Source of the DNA: JBJSXF01 sp046086225
GTDB lineage: Bacteria; Actinomycetota; Acidimicrobiia; IMCC26256; PALSA-610
DNA: 7,261 bases
Reading direction: 5' to 3'
Assembly (NCBI GenBank): GCA_046086225.1
Contig: JBJSXF010000020.1
Span: forward strand, 1-7,261
The translations under genes were made by a program, and so were the position numbers. Below are positions 1-7,261 of the stretch, in pieces. Each line of letters starts with the position of its first letter. The stretch's first letter is position 1. The notes under the pieces are model-generated. The model was not told the DNA's origin. It saw only the letters and a program-made list of their open reading frames with translations, and made no database searches.

Positions 1-339
1 GGGGAGGGGATCGAGGGACTGGTCCACATCTCCGAGATGGCGATCCACCACGTGGAGGCCCCCGAGCAGGTCGTGCAGGGCGGCGAGGAGCTGTGGGTCA
101 AGATCATCGACATCGACCTCGACCGCCGGCGGATCTCGCTCTCGATCAAGCAGGCCGCCGAGGGCGGCGAGGTTGCGGCCGAGTACCGCGAGTTCTACGG
201 CGACCACGCCTACGACGAGCAGGGCAACTACATCGGTCCCGACTACCAGGCCGAAGCCGAAACCGAAGTCGAAGCCGAAGTCGAGGTCGGTGACGGCGAG
301 GCGGTCGCGGCCGAGTCGACCGAACCCGCCGAAGGCTGA
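1..339 (+). CDS. rpsA: 30S ribosomal protein S1, C-terminal end (5' partial)
   Basis: The reading frame is open from base 1 and ends at TGA 337-339, giving the last 112 residues of a longer protein. Residues 1-51 are the end of an S1 (OB-fold) RNA-binding domain: EGLVHISEMA, then VVQGGEELWVKIIDIDLDRR and RISLSIKQA, which is the typical last S1 repeat of actinobacterial RpsA. It continues through YDEQGNYIGPDY (residues 71-82), which resembles the post-domain segment of mycobacterial RpsA, into an acidic Ala/Glu/Val tail ending at residue 112. S1 binds mRNA on the 30S subunit and helps translation initiation. The tail after the last S1 domain is clearly shorter than the one I recall for M. tuberculosis RpsA. 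An ATG at 37 is internal, not the start, because the S1 domain reads through it from base 1. The gene converges on the response regulator gene 37 bp downstream. Family assignment is firm; the start lies outside the window. Confidence 0.93.
   Translation, partial: GEGIEGLVHISEMAIHHVEAPEQVVQGGEELWVKIIDIDLDRRRISLSIKQAAEGGEVAAEYREFYGDHAYDEQGNYIGPDYQAEAETEVEAEVEVGDGEAVAAESTEPAEG
250..288 (+). repeat. Low-complexity Glu-X codon repeat in rpsA tail
   Basis: Thirteen consecutive codons alternate a GCC/ACC/GTC codon with GAA or GAG (Ala/Thr/Val-Glu), giving an imperfect 6-bp tandem DNA repeat. It encodes the acidic tail of S1 after the last RNA-binding domain. Such tracts can change length by slippage in units of two residues without breaking the frame. 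No independent function is implied. Confidence 0.6.
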
Positions 340-349
340 GCGACCGGAT

Positions 350-374
350 CGGGTGCCCGTTCGGCGGGCACCCG
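350..374. terminator. Hairpin between convergent rpsA and response regulator genes
   Basis: A perfect 10-bp inverted repeat, CGGGTGCCCG at 350-359 and CGGGCACCCG at 365-374, is separated by the 5-nt loop TTCGG. It starts 10 bp after the rpsA stop and ends 2 bp before the stop of the convergent response regulator gene, so it can serve transcripts from both sides. Neither strand has a U-tract after the stem, so it is not a classical intrinsic terminator. U-less hairpins are often proposed as terminators or 3'-end stabilisers in high-GC actinobacteria. The structure is seen directly; the terminator role is inferred from position. Confidence 0.7.
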
Positions 375-376
375 GT

Positions 377-1060
377 TCAGTTGATCCGGACGATCCCGAT
401 GCGCACGGCGGCGAGCACTGCCTGCGTTCGGTCGTGGGTCCCGAGCTTCGTGTAGATCGAGGCGAGATGGTTCTTCACGGTCTTGCCGCTGATGAAGAGA
501 GCGGCGGCAACCTCGCTCGTGCGCATGCCGTCGGCGATGAGTTGCAACACCTCTTCCTCGCGAGGGCTGAGGGGAGACTCGATCGGACGGCCGCCGACGG
601 CGCGGAGCTCGGAGAGGATCGTCGAAGCAATCTCCTGGGAAAGCGCCACATCCCCACCTGCGGTGTCGCGGACCGTTGCGACAACCTCGGTCATCGAGAC
701 GTCCTTGGTGAGGAATCCGGCCGCACCAGCATCGATCGCCTCACGGCGCAGTCGATCCTCCCCGTGCATCGTGAGGACGACGATCGGGAGATCAGGGGCG
801 ACTGCGTGGATCCGGCGGGTCGCCTCGATTCCGTCGAGCACGGGCATCGACACGTCCATGATGACGATGTCGGGGGCCGTGCGGTCGATGAGTCGGAGGG
901 CCTCGGCGCCGTCACCGGCCTCGCCGACGATGTCCATGCCGGCATCTTCGAGAGCGCGCCGGATCGCCTGGCGCAGGAGCTGGTGGTCGTCGGCGAGGAG
1001 CACCCGAACGGGACGGGTCGCTTGGCCGCTCGTGGGGGCGGACTGATCGCTGGCGGTCAC
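377..1060 (-). CDS. NarL/FixJ-family response regulator (REC + LuxR-type HTH)
   Basis: This 227-residue protein has the usual length and layout of a NarL-type response regulator. The receiver domain covers about residues 17-133: acidic pocket D24-D25 (LLADDH), phospho-acceptor D69 in IVIMDVSMP, conserved T97 (VVLTMHG) and K119 (FLTKD). A linker leads to a LuxR-type helix-turn-helix at about 162-218, with LSPREEEVLQLIADG, TSEVAAALFIS and KTVKNHLASIYTKLG. All phosphorylation residues are present, so it should be a phosphorylation-dependent DNA-binding transcription factor. The start is GTG at 1058-1060, preceded by AGGAGA with a 6-nt spacer. The frame stays open further upstream, but those 78 extra codons would run into the kinase gene, are rich in Ser/Arg/Pro and lack family similarity. 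It lies 25 bp downstream of a sensor kinase on the same strand, so the two are probably cotranscribed and cognate. Target genes cannot be read from the sequence. Confidence 0.92.
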   Translation of the reverse strand: MTASDQSAPTSGQATRPVRVLLADDHQLLRQAIRRALEDAGMDIVGEAGDGAEALRLIDRTAPDIVIMDVSMPVLDGIEATRRIHAVAPDLPIVVLTMHGEDRLRREAIDAGAAGFLTKDVSMTEVVATVRDTAGGDVALSQEIASTILSELRAVGGRPIESPLSPREEEVLQLIADGMRTSEVAAALFISGKTVKNHLASIYTKLGTHDRTQAVLAAVRIGIVRIN

Positions 1061-1066
1061 GGTGCG

Positions 1067-1072
1067 TCTCCT
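1067..1072 (-). promoter_or_regulatory. Ribosome binding site of the response regulator gene
   Basis: On the minus strand, AGGAGA lies 6 nt upstream of the GTG at 1058-1060, within the 25-bp gap after the kinase stop codon. It decides the start of the response regulator in favour of the GTG over longer in-frame options. Confidence 0.75.
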
Positions 1073-1085
1073 GGCTCGGTTGGTG

Positions 1086-2801
1086 TCAGGGTTGCACCGG
1101 AAGGGCCGGAAGTGCAATCCGGGACGGGATCGGTACCGGTTCACCGGGGATCTCGACCCGCACGGTCGTGCCCGCACCCGGCCGGGAGACGACGGCGAGC
1201 TGCGCACCGATGGCCTCGGCCCGCTCGCGCATGCCGATGATCCCGTAATGCTCGCCGTGGACCCCGGCCGGATCGAATCCTCGCCCGTCGTCACTGATCT
1301 CCACCGCGGTGCCCTCGCTGCCGATCCGCAAGGCCACGGAGACCGAGCCGGCGTCGGCGTGCTTGGCGATGTTGTTCAGCGCCTCCTGGATGATCCGCCA
1401 CAGCTCCTGCTCGGTACGCGGCGCGAGTCGTCCGGCCACATCGATCGTGAGCGACGTCTCGATGCCGAACCGCTCGCCGAAGCGGGCGAGGAACTCGTCG
1501 ACGAGACCACCGAGGTCGCCGTCCTCGGTCACCGAGGTGCGGAGCTGGTAGATCGTCTCCCGGAGCTCGCCGACGACGCTGCGAACGACCTCGCGGAGGT
1601 CGGAGAGCTCGGCCTGCTTGTCGCCGGGGAGGCTTTCGAGCCGTTCGAGCTCGAACGCGATGTAGGCGAGAGACTGGGCGATGCGGTCGTGGAGCTCACG
1701 GGCGATCCGGCTCCGCTCGGCTTCGGCGCCGAGGGCCCGGAGCCGAGCGAACCAGCGTGCGTTGTCGAGCGTGAGGGCGAAGACGCTGGAGAACGAGTCG
1801 AGGAACTCGGCCTCGACTGCTCCGTAGACGCCGGGCGGATCGTGCTCGAGTGCGAGGAGACCCGAGATCGTCCCGCGGGTCGTGAGCGGTGCGTAGATGC
1901 CCGATCGGCACAGGGCCGAGAATCCCTCGGGCTCATCGCCGGCGAGCCGGTCGGTGACGGTCACCACCGAGGCGGTCGCGAGCGCATGCCGGGCTGCCGC
2001 AGGCAGCTGATCGTCGGTGAGGCGGCGGGCGACGTTGAGCCCTTCGGCGAGCTCGCAGCGCCAGCCGCTCCCGGCTTCGGCCGGGACGAGGATCACCAGC
2101 CCGTGGAACCGGAATCGGCCCCGGAGGCGATCCCGGATCGAGGTGACGGCCTCTCCGGAATCCAGCGCTGCGGGCAGGGTCTGGACGAGACCGTGGAGCG
2201 AGACGAGCAGGTCGTTCACTGCCGACATCTGTCCGGCCTGGTCGCTCACCTCGGCTTGCTTGGCGTCGAGTTCGCCGACGAGTCGGCGAGCGAGGGTGCC
2301 GAAGGCGCCGCAGAGGAGGTAGAGGAACGCGAACTGGATATCGGCATTGCCGGACTGGGTGTCGAGGATCTGGAACCAGCTGGTGATCGCCACCGAGCTG
2401 ATCCCGACGACGACGAGCGCGACGAAGGGGCGCCGAGAGACGAAGTATCCGACCAGGATGAGGGAGATCGCCGGGAGGAGCGTGAACTCGCTCCCGAAGC
2501 CCCCGGTCGCAGCGACTGCACCGATGGTGATGATCGGCTCGACCAGGATGACGGCCCGGAGGCCGCGTCCACCGGGCATACGGATCTGGAGGGCCGAAGC
2601 GATCAGCGTCCAGACGATGAGCACGACCGCGACCGTCCGGAAGGTTGCGTCACGAGTATCCAGAACCCCGAGCAGGATCCCGCTCATCACGAGCGTCACC
2701 CGGGCCGCGAGGACCATGTACGAGAGGTTCGTCTCGAGCCGGTCCCGGTTGAGGACCTCGGTCGGGCGCGCCTCTCCGCCGAGTCGATCCGTGGTGAGCA
2801 T
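1086..2801 (-). CDS. Membrane sensor histidine kinase, HisKA_3 (NarX/LiaS-like) type with GAF-like region
   Basis: This is a 571-residue protein. Residues about 24-172 contain six hydrophobic segments (roughly 24-47, 54-72, 81-99, 106-121, 125-145 and 154-171) with very short loops, so there is little extracytoplasmic domain. A short helical linker (about 172-200) leads into a GAF-like region (about 205-347). The dimerisation/phospho-acceptor helix holds RIARELHDRIAQSLAYIAFE, with H371 as predicted phosphosite and the ELHD..AQ pattern of HisKA_3 kinases. The HATPase_c domain has an N-box IIQEALNNIAKHA (470-482), G1 ISDDGRGFD (502-510) and G2 YGIIGMRERAEAIGA (519-533). A Pro-rich tail ends the protein. 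It should autophosphorylate and pass phosphate to the regulator encoded 25 bp downstream. The ATG at 2799-2801 is the first ATG/GTG after an in-frame TAG but lacks a clear Shine-Dalgarno, so the start is only moderately certain. The signal is unknown; it could be sensed in the membrane or by the GAF-like domain. Confidence 0.9.
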   Translation of the reverse strand: MLTTDRLGGEARPTEVLNRDRLETNLSYMVLAARVTLVMSGILLGVLDTRDATFRTVAVVLIVWTLIASALQIRMPGGRGLRAVILVEPIITIGAVAATGGFGSEFTLLPAISLILVGYFVSRRPFVALVVVGISSVAITSWFQILDTQSGNADIQFAFLYLLCGAFGTLARRLVGELDAKQAEVSDQAGQMSAVNDLLVSLHGLVQTLPAALDSGEAVTSIRDRLRGRFRFHGLVILVPAEAGSGWRCELAEGLNVARRLTDDQLPAAARHALATASVVTVTDRLAGDEPEGFSALCRSGIYAPLTTRGTISGLLALEHDPPGVYGAVEAEFLDSFSSVFALTLDNARWFARLRALGAEAERSRIARELHDRIAQSLAYIAFELERLESLPGDKQAELSDLREVVRSVVGELRETIYQLRTSVTEDGDLGGLVDEFLARFGERFGIETSLTIDVAGRLAPRTEQELWRIIQEALNNIAKHADAGSVSVALRIGSEGTAVEISDDGRGFDPAGVHGEHYGIIGMRERAEAIGAQLAVVSRPGAGTTVRVEIPGEPVPIPSRIALPALPVQP

Positions 2802-2941
2802 TCCGAGCGGGAGCGGAGTGTCCGTCGCGTTCTCCTCGGCCAGGGGGCGCTACGAGCCCCCGGAGGTACGGTCGGGGGCGAGCGTACCGGCCTCGCTGCG
2901 AGGCGAGGCGGGAGCAGCCGGAGTCGCCGGTTCGTGGCACG
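2802..2941. promoter_or_regulatory. Divergent intergenic region between kinase operon and coaE
   Basis: This 140-bp stretch separates the minus-strand kinase operon from plus-strand coaE. It contains three small inverted repeats: GGGGGC/GCCCCC at 2843-2848 and 2856-2861 (7-nt loop); GGTACG/CGTACC at 2865-2870 and 2883-2888 (12-nt spacer); and GCCTCG/CGAGGC at 2890-2895 and 2899-2904 (3-nt loop). The middle repeat consists of two opposed TANNNT motifs: TACGGT on the plus strand (2867-2872) and TACGCT on the minus strand (2886-2881). They are placed to drive both genes with leaders of roughly 60-75 nt. No convincing -35 hexamer is seen for either. The region must contain promoters for the kinase operon and probably for coaE, but exact boxes and any operator role are inference. 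Confidence 0.5.
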
Positions 2942-3670
2942 ATGAGGTCCGTGAGCGAGACCGAGGAACCCCGGGGTGGAGACGGTGGACCGCAAACGGT
3001 TCCGTCGCTCACCGTCGGACTCACCGGCGGGATCGGGGCCGGGAAGTCGACCGTCGCCGGTCTGCTCGCCGCTCACGGTGCCGTGATCGTCGATGCGGAT
3101 CGGATCGCTCGGGACGTCGTCGGGGTCGGGAGTCCGACGCTCGCTCGTCTGGTGGAGCGTTTCGGAGCCGACATCCTCGGCCCGGACGGCAGCCTCGACC
3201 GCGGTGCGCTGGCGGCCCGGGCCTTCGTCGACGACGAGACCCGCAAGGAACTCGAGGCGATCACCCATCCGGCGATCGGGGAGGAGTACCTCCGACGCCT
3301 CGCCGCCATCCCGGGCGGATCGATCGTCGTCCACGATGTGCCTCTCCTCGTCGAGGCCGATCGCAGCGGACAGTACGAAGCGGTGATCGTGGTGGAGGCT
3401 CCCCTCCCGGTGCGACTCGACCGTCTGGAGCTCAGGGGCGTCCCACGCGATGACGCCGAGCGACGCATCGGCCTGCAGGCGAGCGATGAGCAGCGCCGGG
3501 CGGTGGCGACCTGGATCATCGACAATGCCGATGGGCCCGAAGCGCTCGAGCCTCAGGTCGAGCGGATCTGGTCGGAGCTCTGCGAACGGCTGACTCGATT
3601 GACCGCGGTGGCCGCGACCGGTTCCGCCGCCGGGTCCGACGGTGGTCCTGACGCCGCACCGTCGGCCTGA
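2942..3670 (+). CDS. coaE: Dephospho-CoA kinase
   Basis: The protein has 242 residues and catalyses the last step of coenzyme A synthesis in the cytoplasm: ATP-dependent phosphorylation of the 3'-OH of the dephospho-CoA ribose. It shows a P-loop, GLTGGIGAGKST (26-37); the DADRIAR motif (51-57) expected near the substrate site; ITHPAIG (107-113); VVHDVPLLVEA (129-139), matching the family's V.DVPLL.E strand; and a lid-like segment R161-Q179 with RGVPRDDAERR, followed by WIIDNAD (191-197). It is longer than the usual ~200-residue CoaE because of about 20 residues before the first strand and an Ala/Gly/Ser-rich tail from about 222. The ATG at 2942 is chosen; a GTG at 2951, three codons later, is almost as likely, and neither has a strong Shine-Dalgarno. 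uvrB starts 31 bp downstream on the same strand. The coaE-uvrB neighbourhood is typical of actinobacteria. Confidence 0.93.
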   Translation: MRSVSETEEPRGGDGGPQTVPSLTVGLTGGIGAGKSTVAGLLAAHGAVIVDADRIARDVVGVGSPTLARLVERFGADILGPDGSLDRGALAARAFVDDETRKELEAITHPAIGEEYLRRLAAIPGGSIVVHDVPLLVEADRSGQYEAVIVVEAPLPVRLDRLELRGVPRDDAERRIGLQASDEQRRAVATWIIDNADGPEALEPQVERIWSELCERLTRLTAVAATGSAAGSDGGPDAAPSA

Positions 3671-3694
3671 CCGGCGGGGAATCGTCGGTACGCT
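3667..3694 (+). promoter_or_regulatory. Candidate leaderless promoter of uvrB
   Basis: A -10-like TACGCT (3689-3694, TANNNT) ends 7 nt before the GTG start codon at 3702. A -35-like CTGACC (3667-3672, sharing TGAC with TTGACA) lies 16 nt further upstream, at the coaE stop codon. No Shine-Dalgarno precedes the GTG. A TANNNT box about 7 nt before the first codon is the known arrangement for leaderless mRNAs in actinobacteria. The 10-mer GGTACGCTCG containing this box also occurs in the divergent region on the minus strand (2888-2879). Promoter activity is inferred. Confidence 0.55.
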
Positions 3695-3701
3695 CGATCT
3701 C

Positions 3702-5723
<2,022 letters not shown>

Positions 5724-5744
5724 AGCCGAAGAGTCGTCCGTCGG

Positions 5745-5750
5745 TACCCT
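5745..5750 (+). promoter_or_regulatory. Candidate -10 box of a leaderless uvrA promoter
   Basis: TACCCT (5745-5750) ends 8 nt before the ATG at 5759, in the 35-bp gap after uvrB. It sits in the context GTCGGTAC, the same eight bases found at the uvrB promoter candidate. No Shine-Dalgarno is visible, and the -35 region is weak (GTGAAG at 5720-5725 with a long 19-nt spacer). A 5-bp inverted repeat, GTCCG (5736-5740) and CGGAC (5751-5755), flanks the box and could be an operator or chance. uvrA may be transcribed both by readthrough from uvrB and from this site; this is inference. Confidence 0.5.
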
Positions 5751-5758
5751 CGGACCCG

Positions 5759-7261
5759 ATGAACGACAAGATCGTCGTGCGGGGGGCACGGGAGCACAAC
5801 CTCAAGAACGTCGACCTCCTCCTGCCCCGGGAGCGGCTCATCGTCTTCACCGGGCTCTCGGGCTCGGGGAAGTCCTCCCTCGCTTTCGACACGATCTACG
5901 CCGAGGGCCAACGGCGGTACGTCGAGTCGCTCTCCGCGTACGCCCGGCAGTTCCTCGGTCAGATGGACAAGCCCGACGTCGATTTCATCGAGGGGTTGTC
6001 CCCGGCGATCTCGATCGATCAGAAGAGCGCATCGCGCAATCCCCGGTCGACCGTCGGCACCATCACCGAGATCTCCGACTACCTGCGGCTGCTCTACGCC
6101 CGGATCGGGGTACCGCACTGTCCCGACTGTGGCCGGGAGATCGCCCGGCAAACCCCCCAGCAGATCGTCGATCGGGTGCTCGGTCTGGCCGAAGGCACCC
6201 GGTTCCAGGTGCTCGCCCCGGTGGTGCGGGGTCGCAAGGGAGAGCACCAGCGCCTCGCCGACGACCTCGCCGGGCAGGGGTACACCCGGATCCGGGTGGA
6301 CGGCGAGACGGTCGAGCTCCCCGCCAAGCTCGGCCTCGAGCGCTACGAGCAGCACACGATCGAGGTGGTCGTCGACCGACTCGTGCGGCGGACGGGGATC
6401 GAACGACGCCTCACCGACTCGCTCGAGACCGCTCTCCGCCTCGCCGGAGGTCTCGCGCAGGTCGAGATCGTGGAGCGGGACGGCGCGGCGACCGAGACGA
6501 TGGTCTTCAGCGAGCATCTCGCCTGCGCCGACTGCGGCCTCTCGTTCGAGGAACTGGCGCCGCGGAACTTCTCCTTCAACTCGCCGTACGGGGCCTGCGA
6601 GGAGTGCGATGGGCTCGGCACCCGCTTCCGCGCCGATCCCGAGCTGATGATCGCCGACGAGGACCTCTCGATCGACGACGGGGTGATCGGTCCGTGGGCG
6701 GGATTCCGGGGCGAGTACTTCAAGCGGGTGCTGGCCGCCGTCGGTGAGGAGCACGGCTTCTCGACGGCGACGCCGTGGCGCAAGCTCCGAGCCGCCGACC
6801 GGAAGATCATCCTCCACGGTGCCGGAGATCTGCTCGTGACGGTCCGCTACAAGAACCGCTACGGCCGCCAGCGCTCCTACGCGACGCGGTTCGAGGGCGT
6901 GGTTCCGTGGGTGGAGCGCCGGCACACCGAGAGCGAATCCGACCGGGCCCGGGAGATCATCGAGGGCTACATGCGCTTGGTGCCCTGCGCTGCGTGCGGG
7001 GGCGCCCGCCTGCGACCGGCTTCGCTCGCGGTGACCATCGGGGAGCGGAGCATTCACGAGGTGGGGGAGTTGTCGATCGGCGATGCCGCCGCGTTCTTCG
7101 CCGGTCTCGATCTCGGCGAACGCGATCGCATGATCGCCGAGCGGGTCGTCAAGGATGTGCTCGAGAGAATTCAGTTCATGCTCGACGGCGGGCTCGACGA
7201 TCTGACCCGCAACCGCACATCCGGCACCCTGGTCGGCGGAGAGGCCCAGCGGATCCGGCTC
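5759..7261 (+). CDS. uvrA: Excinuclease ABC subunit A (UvrA), N-terminal 501 codons (3' partial)
   Basis: UvrA is the dimeric ABC-type ATPase that finds helix-distorting lesions and loads UvrB. The frame runs open from ATG 5759 to the window edge, about half of the usual ~950 residues. Visible parts are: the UvrA start pattern IVVRGAREHNLKNVDL (5-20); Walker A GLSGSGKSS (32-40); RRYVESLSAYARQFLGQM (52-69); SPAISIDQK (81-89); an HCPDCG cysteine pair (C121, C124); a C-X2-C-X20-C-X2-C zinc site (C256, C259, C280, C283); a further cysteine pair in PCAACGGARLRP (C410, C413); and the first ABC signature region at 490-501. That signature reads TLVGGEAQRIRL where the family has TLSGGEAQRIRL, so the signature serine is Val492. 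The order after uvrB, the zinc cysteines and the insertion domain all support genuine UvrA rather than another ABC protein. The second ATPase half lies outside the window. Confidence 0.96.
   Translation, partial: MNDKIVVRGAREHNLKNVDLLLPRERLIVFTGLSGSGKSSLAFDTIYAEGQRRYVESLSAYARQFLGQMDKPDVDFIEGLSPAISIDQKSASRNPRSTVGTITEISDYLRLLYARIGVPHCPDCGREIARQTPQQIVDRVLGLAEGTRFQVLAPVVRGRKGEHQRLADDLAGQGYTRIRVDGETVELPAKLGLERYEQHTIEVVVDRLVRRTGIERRLTDSLETALRLAGGLAQVEIVERDGAATETMVFSEHLACADCGLSFEELAPRNFSFNSPYGACEECDGLGTRFRADPELMIADEDLSIDDGVIGPWAGFRGEYFKRVLAAVGEEHGFSTATPWRKLRAADRKIILHGAGDLLVTVRYKNRYGRQRSYATRFEGVVPWVERRHTESESDRAREIIEGYMRLVPCAACGGARLRPASLAVTIGERSIHEVGELSIGDAAAFFAGLDLGERDRMIAERVVKDVLERIQFMLDGGLDDLTRNRTSGTLVGGEAQRIRL

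Noticed and set aside
1061..1294. Upstream extension of the response regulator by 78 residues.
   Set aside because: The extension overlaps the 3' end of the kinase in another frame, has Ser/Arg/Pro-rich composition unlike a receiver domain, and is not needed. A GTG with a good AGGAGA ribosome site starts the normal-length protein.
1062..2945. A 627-codon open frame on the plus strand opposite the sensor kinase.
   Set aside because: It is antisense to a kinase with all catalytic boxes intact. Its own translation is Glu/Asp/Arg/Gly-rich low complexity with no domain.
3584..3595. Possible LexA/SOS box (GAAC-N4-GACT) upstream of uvrB.
   Set aside because: Only the first half matches the actinobacterial GAAC-N4-GTTC consensus, it lies inside coaE about 110 bp from the start, and no better site is seen near uvrB or uvrA. 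SOS control is not supported here.
3642..3701. Upstream GTG start for uvrB overlapping coaE.
   Set aside because: The additional 20 residues have no counterpart at UvrB N termini, and the GTG at 3702 fits both homologue length and the leaderless-type promoter.
6106..6112. Further GGTAC-containing motif inside uvrA (also others within the kinase gene).
   Set aside because: These occur within coding sequence with no suitable downstream start codon. They show that the short core alone is common in this GC-rich DNA and is only meaningful at the right distance from a start.

Overview
The window is a strongly GC-rich bacterial chromosome segment. Its protein sequences and gene order point to a high-GC actinobacterium. 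The order rpsA - coaE - uvrB - uvrA matches the actinobacterial arrangement I recall (in Mycobacterium tuberculosis rpsA, coaE, uvrB and uvrA lie close together in that order). The UvrB and S1 sequences also resemble actinobacterial members. A deep-branching class such as Acidimicrobiia is plausible, but I cannot prove it from the sequence alone.

Layout: (1) 1-339, plus strand, the 3' end of rpsA (ribosomal protein S1), with a short acidic tail. (2) 340-376, a short convergent gap filled by a 10-bp perfect GC-rich hairpin, a candidate bidirectional terminator. (3) 2801 down to 377, minus strand, a two-component operon: a six-TM, GAF-like, HisKA_3-type sensor kinase followed 25 bp later by a NarL/LuxR-type response regulator. 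(4) 2802-2941, a 140-bp divergent intergenic region with small inverted repeats and two back-to-back TANNNT motifs. (5) 2942-3670 coaE (last step of CoA synthesis), 3702-5723 uvrB and 5759-7261 uvrA (first 501 codons, cut by the window edge), all plus strand and closely spaced.

How the genes work together: UvrA and UvrB are the damage-recognition and loading components of nucleotide excision repair. Their genes each have a TANNNT box 7-8 nt upstream of the start codon and no obvious Shine-Dalgarno. This is the pattern of leaderless actinobacterial promoters, so they may have their own promoters despite lying only 31-35 bp downstream of their neighbours. The kinase and regulator form a probable cognate pair with an unknown signal, sitting between rpsA and coaE on the opposite strand.

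This is essentially a housekeeping region. I found no mobile element, tRNA, rRNA, CRISPR array or recognisable novel defence or biosynthetic system. The points most worth checking are the non-consensus first ABC signature of UvrA (LVGGE instead of LSGGE), the probable leaderless promoters, the divergent control region and the two-component system of unknown input.
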